From Henriciella mobilis (lineage in GTDB: Bacteria; Pseudomonadota; Alphaproteobacteria; Caulobacterales; Hyphomonadaceae): 64,000 bases of DNA. The notes under the pieces are model-generated. The model was given only the letters and a program-made list of their open reading frames with translations. It ran no database searches and was not told where the DNA came from. Within the stretch, counting starts at the first letter, position 1; each line of letters begins with the position of its first letter. Positions 55,316-63,496 of the stretch are shown here, in pieces. The position numbers were made by a program, and so were the translations under genes. The stretch covers positions 62,001 to 126,000 of the forward strand of contig NZ_QWFZ01000039.1 of assembly GCF_003576315.1 (NCBI RefSeq), written 5' to 3'.

Positions 55316-57382
55316 ATGCGCGACGAGCGACTCTTTGCCCTGTTCGAACCTATAGACAGCTTGCCAGGTATCGGCCCGAAGCTGCGCCCGGTCTTCGAGC
55401 GGTTGGTGGACGGTGAGACCGTTTGGGACGTTTTGCTGCACCTGCCGGAAAAGTGGCTCGATCGCCGGGTAAAGGCATCATTTGAAGAGTTGGTTCCTGG
55501 CGAAGTGGCAACGGTTCAGGGCGAAGTCCACTCCTACAAAGCTCCCTACTCAGACCGCGCACCGCATCGAATACAGCTGTTTGACGGAACAGGGTTTCTA
55601 ACGCTGACCTTCTTTCGAGCTGACCCCCGATGGTTACAAGGGCAATTTCCGATTGGAAAAGAGCGCATTGTTTCCGGTGTCGTAGGAGAGTTCCAGGGCG
55701 AACGGCAAATGTCGCATCCGGATTACATAATAGATCCAGCCAAACCCGAGCGTCCTCCTGCTGTTGAGCCCATCTATGGATTGACAGCCGGACTGTCGAA
55801 CAAGCGATTTCACAATGCCGCAGTTGAAGCGCTCGACCATGTCCCCGATGACCTCCCGGAGTGGTTGCGCAGCGATTTGCTGGCAGAAAGAAGCTGGCCT
55901 TCATTCAAGACTGCGCTGATAGGGCTACATGCACCGGACATCTACGACGAAGCCCGTTTCGCAAAGTGCCGGGAACGGCTTGCTTATGATGAGGCTCTTG
56001 CCAGGGAGACCGTGTTTGCCTTTGCACGCCTGTCCCGAAGCCAGAAAGATGCGCCGCCGTTACGCTCGGACAGTCAGCCACTGAATGAGGTAGCGAAGTG
56101 TTTGCCTTATAAAATGACGTCGGCACAGATCCGGGCGGTAAAAGAGATTTCCGAGGACCTGGAACAACCGCACCCCATGCGCCGGATGCTTCAGGGCGAT
56201 GTCGGCGCGGGCAAGACACTGGTCGGAATCCTTGCGGCTGTCAAAGCGGTCAATGCCGGCTATCAGGCGGCCTTCATGGCGCCGACGGAAGTCCTCGCCC
56301 GACAGCAGTTTGATAGCGTGGCAAGTTTGCTGGAACCGCTCGGATATCAGGTCGCCGCTCTGACGGGGCGGGACAAAGGCGCAAGCCGCGAAGGAACACT
56401 CATTGGCCTTGCCGATGGCTCAATACAGATCGTTGCGGGGACTCAGGCCCTGTTCCAGCAAGGCGTCCACTTTAGGAAACTGGGACTGATCATTGTCGAT
56501 GAGCAGCATCGTTTCGGCGTCATGGATCGCATGCGCCTGGCGAGCAAAGCGACCGCTCCACACATGCTGGTGATGAGCGCAACCCCTATTCCCCGCACAC
56601 TGGCTCAGGCCGTCCATGGCGATCTCGATATCTCCATCCTCGACGAAAAGCCCGAAGGCCGTCAGCCCATCGAAACCAGGATAATTTCAGACACTCGTAT
56701 CGATGAAGTTATCGACGCTGTGGGCCGTGCAAGTGCTCGCAACGAACGCGTTTTCTGGGTTTGCCCACGTGTCGATGCAGACGACGACGATTCCTCCGCC
56801 ATTCACCGGTCCAGGATGCTGCAGGAACAGCTCAACGTTCCTGTCGGTCTCGTGCACGGCCGCATGCGCGGCGAAGACAAGGACTTGGCTCTGGAACAAT
56901 TCAGGACGGGTCAGACACGTATTCTGGTCGCCACGACAGTCATCGAAGTTGGCGTGGATGTCCCGGACGCAACAATAATCGTCATTGAGCGCGCGGAAGG
57001 ATTTGGCCTGGCGCAACTTCACCAGCTGCGAGGGCGTGTGGGGCGCGGCATCAAAAAGTCGTACTGTATCCTGCTGTACCGCCCCCCGCTGGGGGATTTG
57101 GCCAAGGAGCGCCTTGAAACCCTGCGGCGGACTGAAGACGGCTTTGAGATTGCCGAAGCCGATTTCCGCCTCAGGGGGCCGGGAGACCTTCTCGGTGTAC
57201 GCCAGTCTGGCGCAGTCGATTACCGAATCGTTGATCTCGCAGCGCATGCAGACCTGATTCCAGTCGCGCGAACTGATGCCCGTTATGCCATCGAAGGCGA
57301 TCCCGGACTGACCGGAGAACGCGGGAAGGCCCTAAGCCTTCTTCGCGAGCTTCTCAGCCCCCTCATCCGGGAGCGGCAGTGA
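55316..57382 (+). CDS. recG: ATP-dependent DNA helicase RecG
   Basis: A 688-residue branch-migration helicase that remodels stalled forks. The wedge/OB domain (about 50-150) is followed by the helicase core with Walker A GDVGAGKT, the DEQHRFG box, SATPIPRT and the C-terminal QLRGRVGRG and TRG-like segments. The ATG at 55316 gives the expected SLPGIGPK N-terminus; a frame starting at TTG 55280 is longer by 12 codons. Its 3-prime end overlaps the convergent DUF502 gene by 51 bases. Confidence 0.96.
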   Translation: MRDERLFALFEPIDSLPGIGPKLRPVFERLVDGETVWDVLLHLPEKWLDRRVKASFEELVPGEVATVQGEVHSYKAPYSDRAPHRIQLFDGTGFLTLTFFRADPRWLQGQFPIGKERIVSGVVGEFQGERQMSHPDYIIDPAKPERPPAVEPIYGLTAGLSNKRFHNAAVEALDHVPDDLPEWLRSDLLAERSWPSFKTALIGLHAPDIYDEARFAKCRERLAYDEALARETVFAFARLSRSQKDAPPLRSDSQPLNEVAKCLPYKMTSAQIRAVKEISEDLEQPHPMRRMLQGDVGAGKTLVGILAAVKAVNAGYQAAFMAPTEVLARQQFDSVASLLEPLGYQVAALTGRDKGASREGTLIGLADGSIQIVAGTQALFQQGVHFRKLGLIIVDEQHRFGVMDRMRLASKATAPHMLVMSATPIPRTLAQAVHGDLDISILDEKPEGRQPIETRIISDTRIDEVIDAVGRASARNERVFWVCPRVDADDDDSSAIHRSRMLQEQLNVPVGLVHGRMRGEDKDLALEQFRTGQTRILVATTVIEVGVDVPDATIIVIERAEGFGLAQLHQLRGRVGRGIKKSYCILLYRPPLGDLAKERLETLRRTEDGFEIAEADFRLRGPGDLLGVRQSGAVDYRIVDLAAHADLIPVARTDARYAIEGDPGLTGERGKALSLLRELLSPLIRERQ

Positions 57383-58075
57383 TCTCTGGTCGTCGGTGTC
57401 GTCGGAAAAGTGGTCCGGCACGACGAGACCTGCAGAGAGGATCATTTTAGCCCCTTCCTCGATCGTCATATCCATTTCGATGCACTCTTCGGTCTTTACA
57501 TACATCAGAAAACCCGAGGTCGGGTTCGGCGTGGTTGGCACAAAAACGCCAATATAGCCTTCCCCGAGCCGCGTTCGAATCTCGCCTTTGGCCCCGGTTG
57601 AAACGAAACCGATGCACCATGATCCCCTCTTCGGGTATTCGATCAGGACGACGCGATCATAGGACGATTGCTGGTTATTGGCGATGACTTCGGTGAGTTG
57701 CTTGAACGCCGCATAAACGTTCCGAACGATCGGCAATCGGGACAGGATCCGATCAGCCGCGCTGATGACTGACCTGCCGATCAAGTTGGTCGCGACCCCT
57801 CCAAGAATTGTCAGGGCTACAATCATCACGAGCACGCCGAATCCCGGGATGGCGTAATTTGTATAAGTCTCCGGCTGTATGACCGGAGGCAGAAGCGGCT
57901 TCACCCTGTTGTCGATGAAGTTAATCAGGAACTGCAGAACGTAAAACGTAATAGCGATGGGGGCAGCAATCACCATGCCTGCCAGAAATCGACCTCGCAG
58001 CCAGGCCCATAGACTGATCCGCCGGGGTTTTGGATTCATGATCCCGTTCTCGTCCGAGGTCGGCTTTTTGGCCAT
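57332..58075 (-). CDS. DUF502 family inner-membrane protein
   Basis: A 247-residue protein with two transmembrane helices (about 27-52 and 80-105) and a conserved soluble C-terminal half (NVYAAFKQLTEVI, VVLIEYPKRGSWCIGFVS, GVFVPTTPNPTSGFL). The family is widespread and of unknown function. The ATG at 58075 has AGGAG eight bases upstream. It lies next to recG in many Alphaproteobacteria; here the two genes overlap tail to tail. Confidence 0.88.
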   Translation of the reverse strand: MAKKPTSDENGIMNPKPRRISLWAWLRGRFLAGMVIAAPIAITFYVLQFLINFIDNRVKPLLPPVIQPETYTNYAIPGFGVLVMIVALTILGGVATNLIGRSVISAADRILSRLPIVRNVYAAFKQLTEVIANNQQSSYDRVVLIEYPKRGSWCIGFVSTGAKGEIRTRLGEGYIGVFVPTTPNPTSGFLMYVKTEECIEMDMTIEEGAKMILSAGLVVPDHFSDDTDDQRSLPLPDEGAEKLAKKA

Positions 58076-58155
58076 CAAGGCGCTCCTGAAACTGCGGTCG
58101 GTTGACGTTGGAGTATGGCTTGGAGTTGCTCTTCTTTCCGTTAATTGTGGCGAAG

Positions 58156-59163
58156 ATGAGTGACTTGCAAGAATTCCGTCAGCTGCTTCAAACCGTCCTT
58201 AAACGGGTATACGGCGATAAGCTGCGTGTCGATGACGTCAACAGGCTGTCCGGTGGAGCCAGCCAGGAGACGTGGCTAATGAATCTTTCGGGCGGTTCGG
58301 CGCCAGAAACGCTGATCCTTCGCCGGGCGCCGCAGCGCTCGCAGGATGCACCTAGCTCCGCTGCGATCGGGCTTCCCAACGAAGCGAAAATTATTGGCTA
58401 CGCAGAAAAGGCAGGCGTGCCCGTTCCGAACGTTGTTTACGTGCTTCAGGAACACGATGGCCTCGGTGAAGGCTACTTTATGAGCCGTGTTCCGGGTGAA
58501 ACGATCGCCCGACGAATCCTGCGGGAGGACCGTTATGCCGAGGCCCGCTCGGCTCTGCCAGCTCAATGCGGACAGGCCCTGGCCGGTATACATTCGATAG
58601 GTATCGGGGATGATCCTGCATTGAATCTTAGCCAGGGGCTGGATCAGTTATCCCAATACGAAGACTTTTACCTCTCCCTCGGCGCGTGTCGGCCGATCTT
58701 CGATCTGGCGATGGTCTGGCTGCGGGAGAACGCCCCGGACCCTCTGACGCCTGTGCTGCTTCATGGCGACTTCCGACTCGGCAACATCATGGTCGACGAG
58801 ACCGGTCTAGCCGCTGTTCTCGACTGGGAGCTGTGCCACCTGGGGGATCCGCGCGAGGATATTGCTTGGATGTGCACCAATTCCTGGAGATTTGGGAACA
58901 TCGACAAACGGCTAGGCGGCTTCGGAGACTTGGAGCATTTGCTGGACGCATACGCGGCAGATGGCGGGCCCGTGATTTCACCGAAAGATATCGACTGGTG
59001 GGAAATGATGGGCAGTGTGAAATGGGGCGTTATGTGCATGATGATGTACGAATCTTTCCGCACGGGCGCAGAGCCGACTGTGGAACGTGCAGCCATTGGA
59101 CGGCGTGTGTCGGAGACAGAAATGGATCTCATCAGACTGTTGGAGGCACAACGTCATGCATGA
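58156..59163 (+). CDS. Phosphotransferase family protein (APH/ACAD10-like kinase fold)
   Basis: A 335-residue aminoglycoside-phosphotransferase-fold kinase. The catalytic loop is LLHGDFRLGNIMVD (about 214-227), with the metal Asp in LDWELCHLGDPREDIAW. This clade is close to the kinase domains associated with acyl-CoA dehydrogenases, so a role in hydroxyacyl or small-molecule phosphorylation is likelier than drug resistance. The ATG at 58156 follows GCGAAG. The DUF6285 gene overlaps its end by eight bases. Confidence 0.87.
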   Translation: MSDLQEFRQLLQTVLKRVYGDKLRVDDVNRLSGGASQETWLMNLSGGSAPETLILRRAPQRSQDAPSSAAIGLPNEAKIIGYAEKAGVPVPNVVYVLQEHDGLGEGYFMSRVPGETIARRILREDRYAEARSALPAQCGQALAGIHSIGIGDDPALNLSQGLDQLSQYEDFYLSLGACRPIFDLAMVWLRENAPDPLTPVLLHGDFRLGNIMVDETGLAAVLDWELCHLGDPREDIAWMCTNSWRFGNIDKRLGGFGDLEHLLDAYAADGGPVISPKDIDWWEMMGSVKWGVMCMMMYESFRTGAEPTVERAAIGRRVSETEMDLIRLLEAQRHA

Positions 59164-59536
59164 TCAGCCAAGCGTTCGTGAGCTGGTGCAGGCCGTCAAG
59201 AATTTCGTGGACGAAACGGCTATGCCGGAATTGACAGGCAGAGCAGGTTTCCACGCCCGCGTCGCCTCCAATGTGCTAGGCACGATCCTCAGGGACATCG
59301 ACACGCGCTTTGAGGCCGATGCCAGCGAAAAAACCCGCCTTTTGGACTTACTCGAGGCTCCTGCCGACACATCGCTTAGCAAGCTTAACGAAGACTTGCG
59401 CCAGCGAATACGCGCGGGAGAACTCACGATAAGGTCGGATGATTTGATGCGTCACCTAAAAATGACCGCAATTGACCAGCTAAAGGTTGATCAACCCAAC
59501 TATTCCGCACTGAAGAAAGCCATTGAGGAACCGTGA
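59156..59536 (+). CDS. DUF6285 family small helical protein
   Basis: A 126-residue, mostly helical protein: SVRELVQAVKNFVDET, GFHARVASNVLGTILRDID, a Leu-rich middle and SALKKAIEE at the C-terminus. It matches the small partner usually encoded next to this type of phosphotransferase; function unknown. It starts at ATG 59156 inside the phosphotransferase gene and stops in TGATG, from which the next gene starts. Confidence 0.8.
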   Translation: MHDQPSVRELVQAVKNFVDETAMPELTGRAGFHARVASNVLGTILRDIDTRFEADASEKTRLLDLLEAPADTSLSKLNEDLRQRIRAGELTIRSDDLMRHLKMTAIDQLKVDQPNYSALKKAIEEP

Positions 59537-60432
59537 TGCGCAAAGTCCTTATTGCCGCCGCCATACTCGTCGTCGGTTGGTTTGCCCTAAAGGACTGGGC
59601 CTATACCGCATTGCAAGGGAAGTCGGACGCAACACCCGAGGCACCAGATTACTATTTTGAGGAAGTCTGGCTATCAAGGCCAACCACCCCAACGTCCGGT
59701 GGGTGGCAAGTGCCGTGGGGTATCGATCTGTTCCTGATTGCACCCCCTGTATCGACTCCGATGCCCAAGGGCGCCATAGCCGCCGACAATAATGTGCTGA
59801 AAGATGAGTACGAAGCGCTCATTGAGGATTTGGGATTAGCCGACCAGGACCTTGTTATATACGCACCGTCTTACCGGTCACCTTCCCCGGCGTCTTCAAA
59901 CTCCGAGCGCGATAATGAAATCAAATTCGCTCAGGACGATATCGCAGCCGCGATGAAGCGCTATCTTTCTACGGACAACAGGCTCCGTGGGCTTGTCATT
60001 CTTGCAACGCCGGACACAGAGCCGATGCTTTACGCTGCTTTGCAGCAACTTCCGAAATCCCAGGAGTTCCGCGAACGGTTTGGCGGTGTTCTCATGCCAT
60101 CCCGGAAAGACGAATCCCGTTGGAACGACTTTATTGGCACATGCAGCCCCGCATTCGAGGCGTGCGCGCGGGCGACGACCCTTGTCGAGACAACGGAAAG
60201 TCTCAGCTGGCTCACGCCGAACCTTCCCCGGAAAAAGCTCTCCTATGCTGGCGATCCTGGCCTGGGCGACGAAATCGCTACGCGTATGCAGGAGCTCAGC
60301 AACTGGCTTGATCTAAATGCCGAAAAACCAGCAGAACCGTTCGACACTTGGGCCGCTGACGAAGTTGTCGATGTCGCGCCAATACATCGCCCGAACGGCG
60401 ATGAAGACATCTCAGGCGAACGAGGCGACTAG
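59536..60432 (+). CDS. Membrane-anchored alpha/beta-hydrolase-like protein (DUF3089-like), nucleophile not visible
   Basis: A 298-residue protein with an N-terminal membrane anchor or signal (about 3-20). IYAPSYRSPSP, the DDIAAAMKRYL helix and the following strand LRGLVILATPDTEP recall DUF3089 alpha/beta hydrolases, where APrYR precedes a GHSQG nucleophile elbow. Here the elbow reads ATPDTEP, without Gly-x-Ser, so the protein may be a non-catalytic relative. Start taken at ATG 59536 (TGATG with the upstream stop). Its TAG overlaps the hldE TAG in CTAG. Confidence 0.6.
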   Translation: MRKVLIAAAILVVGWFALKDWAYTALQGKSDATPEAPDYYFEEVWLSRPTTPTSGGWQVPWGIDLFLIAPPVSTPMPKGAIAADNNVLKDEYEALIEDLGLADQDLVIYAPSYRSPSPASSNSERDNEIKFAQDDIAAAMKRYLSTDNRLRGLVILATPDTEPMLYAALQQLPKSQEFRERFGGVLMPSRKDESRWNDFIGTCSPAFEACARATTLVETTESLSWLTPNLPRKKLSYAGDPGLGDEIATRMQELSNWLDLNAEKPAEPFDTWAADEVVDVAPIHRPNGDEDISGERGD

Positions 60433-61880
60433 GTTTTTGATCGCTCGAGAATCGCGGTCGTCGATTGTCCATCTACCAGTTTGACGATGTGAACATCCCC
60501 GCCATTGGCCTGAACCGCGGATGCTCCGACAATGGTTTCAATCGTGTAATCCCCTCCCTTCACCAGAAGGTCAGGCAAGAGGGACTCAATCAGAGCCTTT
60601 GGAGTGTCTTCGGGAAAAAATGTCACGGCATCAACGGCGCCAATGCCCGCAAGCATGCGCGCCCTGTTCTGTTCAGAGTTGATTGGCCGCGTTTCACCCT
60701 TCAGTCGTTTCACTGAAGCGTCTGTGTTGATTGCAACGATCAGCCGATCGCACCTGGACCGTGCTTCCTCCAGAAGTGCGAGGTGGCCCGGATGCAAAAT
60801 ATCGAAGCAACCATTCGTGAAGCCCACCCTCAGCCCAGCCGCTTTCCAGGTTCGGACCTGCGCCTGAGCATCGCTCTCAGATAGTATGGGTGCACGCAGA
60901 TGGTGATAAGCGGGATCAAGCGCCGTCCGGATTTCTTCGGCGTCCACGGTTGCAGTCCCCGTCTTGGCAACGGCTAGCCCCGAAGCCGTAACCGCCAGTG
61001 CGACAGAGTCGGCGAGACTGGCGCCGGCGACGACACCAAGGGTCAGTGCGGCCATGCTGGTATCGCCCGCGCCTGATACGTCGAAAACCTGCTTCGCTTC
61101 ACCGCGTTTGTGAGAAATATCCGAGTTCTCTATCCAGGACATGCCCTTCCCGGCTCGCGTCACAACGATGTTTGTTCCGGGCACCGAGGCGGCAACCGTT
61201 CTGAGGGCCACTTCAACCTGGTCGTCTGTCGACGTGGGCAATCCTGTGGCTTGCGCCAGTTCCGACGCGTTCGGCTTGACGAGATGAGCGCCCTCGTAGA
61301 CGGAAAGGTTCGGTGATTTCGGATCAACGAGCAGAGGAATCCTGTTCTTTCTCGACGCCTCAAGACATGCGTTGAAGGTCGCGGCCGTGATTGCGCCTTT
61401 TGCGTAGTCCGAAACGACGACGGCCGAACAAGCCTTTGCGGCCTTCTCGATCGCGCTGATCAGGACCGCTTCACTGATGCCCAATGCTGGAGACGATTCT
61501 TCACTGTCGACCCTTAGCAACTGTTGATTACTGGCAACAAATCTCGTTTTGACGACCGTCTCCAGAGAACTGACCTTCGCGAGACGGGTCTCAATCCGTT
61601 CATGAGCATTGAGCGACGCTTCAAGAGCCTCGCCCTCAGCATCGTTGCCTATGCAGCCAGCAACGATAACTTGCAGTCCCATCGCAGCCATATTGCGGGC
61701 AACGTTACCGGCCCCACCTGGCATCTCCACCGTCGATACTTTTCGCAAGACAGGTACGGGTGACTCCGGCGATATTCGATCCACCGTGCCATATACAAAG
61801 CGATCGAGCATCACGTCACCGACGCAAAGGACCGTCTGGCCCTGCGCCTTCGTAATAATGTCTGCAAGATGCTGTCGCAT
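60429..61880 (-). CDS. hldE: Bifunctional heptose-7-phosphate kinase / heptose-1-phosphate adenylyltransferase
   Basis: A 483-residue fusion enzyme making ADP-heptose for the lipopolysaccharide core. The N-terminal PfkB kinase (about 1-320) has PGGAGNVARN and the catalytic DVSGAGDTS motif. The C-terminal nucleotidyltransferase (about 345-483) has GFTNGCFDILHPGHLALLEEA with the HxGH motif. This implies a heptose-containing LPS. It is divergent from the photolyase across a gap holding a perfect palindrome. Confidence 0.96.
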   Translation of the reverse strand: MRQHLADIITKAQGQTVLCVGDVMLDRFVYGTVDRISPESPVPVLRKVSTVEMPGGAGNVARNMAAMGLQVIVAGCIGNDAEGEALEASLNAHERIETRLAKVSSLETVVKTRFVASNQQLLRVDSEESSPALGISEAVLISAIEKAAKACSAVVVSDYAKGAITAATFNACLEASRKNRIPLLVDPKSPNLSVYEGAHLVKPNASELAQATGLPTSTDDQVEVALRTVAASVPGTNIVVTRAGKGMSWIENSDISHKRGEAKQVFDVSGAGDTSMAALTLGVVAGASLADSVALAVTASGLAVAKTGTATVDAEEIRTALDPAYHHLRAPILSESDAQAQVRTWKAAGLRVGFTNGCFDILHPGHLALLEEARSRCDRLIVAINTDASVKRLKGETRPINSEQNRARMLAGIGAVDAVTFFPEDTPKALIESLLPDLLVKGGDYTIETIVGASAVQANGGDVHIVKLVDGQSTTAILERSKT

Positions 61881-61934
61881 GAAGGGTCTCCGGATGCGCT
61901 GACTTCATAGGCCCGTCAGACTTTTCCTATCTAA

Positions 61935-61961
61935 TTCCGTTCAATTGAACCAGAATCGGAA
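61935..61961. promoter_or_regulatory. Nested palindrome in the hldE-phrB divergent region
   Basis: GTTCAATTGAAC (61939-61950) is a perfect 12-bp palindrome, and TTCCG / CGGAA flank it at 61935-61939 and 61957-61961. It lies about 55 bases from hldE and about 90 from the photolyase start, suitable for an operator of either gene. No known regulator consensus recognised. Confidence 0.45.
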
Positions 61962-62027
61962 TGTGGACCAGCTGAGTTTGATCCAATAGCCGCGCATTCA
62001 CGTAATTGTTCCTGACACGTTCATTAC

Positions 62028-62033
62028 AGGAGG
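62028..62033 (+). promoter_or_regulatory. Ribosome-binding site preceding the photolyase CTG start
   Basis: AGGAGG, five bases before CTG 62039. No ATG, GTG or TTG lies at a suitable distance downstream. Confidence 0.6.
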
Positions 62034-62038
62034 CCGCT

Positions 62039-63496
62039 CTGCCCAAAGAAACCCAGCAGCCAACCCTGGTCTGGCTTCGAAATGATCTCAGGCTCACCGA
62101 TCACCCCGCAATCGCTGCCGCGGCCGAGAGAGGCGGCGAGGTGATCTGTGTCTACATTCTCGAAGAAACGGACGCATTGCGTACGAAAGGTGGCGCCTCA
62201 CTCTGGTGGCTCGACAAATCTCTGAGAGCCCTTCGCTCTGACATATCTTCGTTGGGCGGGAAGCTTGTTTGCCGCAAAGGCGATCCGGAGAAAATCGTTC
62301 CAGCATTGATTGAAGAAACGAAAGCGACATCAGTTTTCTGGGGCAGGCGCTATGGCAAGGCTGAACGCGAGATCGATGGTCGTATGAAGCAGGCGCTTCA
62401 GGATAACGGCATTGACGCCAGGAGTTTCAATACAACCCTCCTGACAGAGCCGTGGCAGATCGAAACGGGGTCCGGGGGCTATTACAAGGTCTTTACGCCG
62501 TACTGGAAAGCAGTGCGAGAAAGCTATGAGGCGCCATCCACGCTACCTCGACCAGAGAAGCTGGGAGGTATGGGGGTTAATGGTGAAAGGATTGAGGATT
62601 GGGGGCTGCACCCAACCCAACCTGATTGGTCCGAAGGTTTCGCGACGATGTGGACTCCCGGAGAGGCCGGAGCCGCTGATCGTTTGTCGGATTTCCTTGA
62701 TCATGGCGTGCGCGAGTACGAGGATATGCGAAATCGTCCAGACTGTGACGGAACGTCTGGACTGTCACCCCATCTGCACTTCGGCGAATTAAGCCCGGTG
62801 CAGGTCTGGCGCGCTGTGAAGTCCAGGATCGATAGCGGTCTCCAACCGGAGAGCAGCGCCTGGTCTTTCCTGTCCGAAATTGTCTGGCGCGAGTTCTCTT
62901 ATGTTCTTCTGTACTTCAACCCGGATATGGGCTGGGAGAACTACAATCCGAAATTCAATGCCATGCCCTGGAAGAAAGACAGCGCATCACTGACGGCGTG
63001 GAAAAAAGGACAAACTGGGTATCCCATCGTGGATGCGGGCATGCGGCAGCTCTGGGCACGTGGCTGGATGCACAATCGAGTGCGTATGATTGTCGCGTCC
63101 TTCCTTACCAAACACCTTTTGATACACTGGCGAGATGGCGAGGACTGGTTCTGGGACACGCTCGTGGACGCAGACCCGGCATCCAATTCATCAGGATGGC
63201 AATGGACCGCCGGCTCCGGTGCCGATGCTGCGCCATACTTCAGGGTCTTTAATCCCATCACCCAAGGACAAAAGTTCGATGTCAGTGGACGATATGTTCG
63301 AGAGTGGTGCCCGGAATTGAAGGATCTGCCGACCAAGTACCTGCATGCGCCATGGACGGCAGACCCCGAAACCCTGAAGCGTGCCAAAGTTGATCTGGGT
63401 ACCACCTATCCGAAGCCGATTATTGATCATGCTGAGGGCCGTGAGCGCGCACGGTCGGCCTGGGAAGCTCTAAAAGAAAAGCAGGACGCCGCATGA
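62039..63496 (+). CDS. phrB: Class I deoxyribodipyrimidine (CPD) photolyase
   Basis: A 485-residue light-driven repair flavoprotein. The N-terminal alpha/beta domain starts with TLVWLRNDLRLTDHPA. The C-terminal FAD domain has SEIVWREFSYVLLYFNP, YPIVDAGMRQLWARGWMHNRVRMIVASFL, DADPASNSSGWQWTAG and the FRVFNP motif. I place the start at CTG 62039 because AGGAGG precedes it. The only upstream alternative, TTG 62006, has no ribosome-binding site and adds 11 unlike residues. The stop overlaps the next ATG (ATGA). Confidence 0.9.
   Translation: MPKETQQPTLVWLRNDLRLTDHPAIAAAAERGGEVICVYILEETDALRTKGGASLWWLDKSLRALRSDISSLGGKLVCRKGDPEKIVPALIEETKATSVFWGRRYGKAEREIDGRMKQALQDNGIDARSFNTTLLTEPWQIETGSGGYYKVFTPYWKAVRESYEAPSTLPRPEKLGGMGVNGERIEDWGLHPTQPDWSEGFATMWTPGEAGAADRLSDFLDHGVREYEDMRNRPDCDGTSGLSPHLHFGELSPVQVWRAVKSRIDSGLQPESSAWSFLSEIVWREFSYVLLYFNPDMGWENYNPKFNAMPWKKDSASLTAWKKGQTGYPIVDAGMRQLWARGWMHNRVRMIVASFLTKHLLIHWRDGEDWFWDTLVDADPASNSSGWQWTAGSGADAAPYFRVFNPITQGQKFDVSGRYVREWCPELKDLPTKYLHAPWTADPETLKRAKVDLGTTYPKPIIDHAEGRERARSAWEALKEKQDAA

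Noticed and set aside
58156-59163. Phosphotransferase as an aminoglycoside resistance gene
   Set aside because: Sequence pattern and DUF6285 partner fit the acyl-CoA-dehydrogenase-associated kinase clade rather than resistance enzymes.
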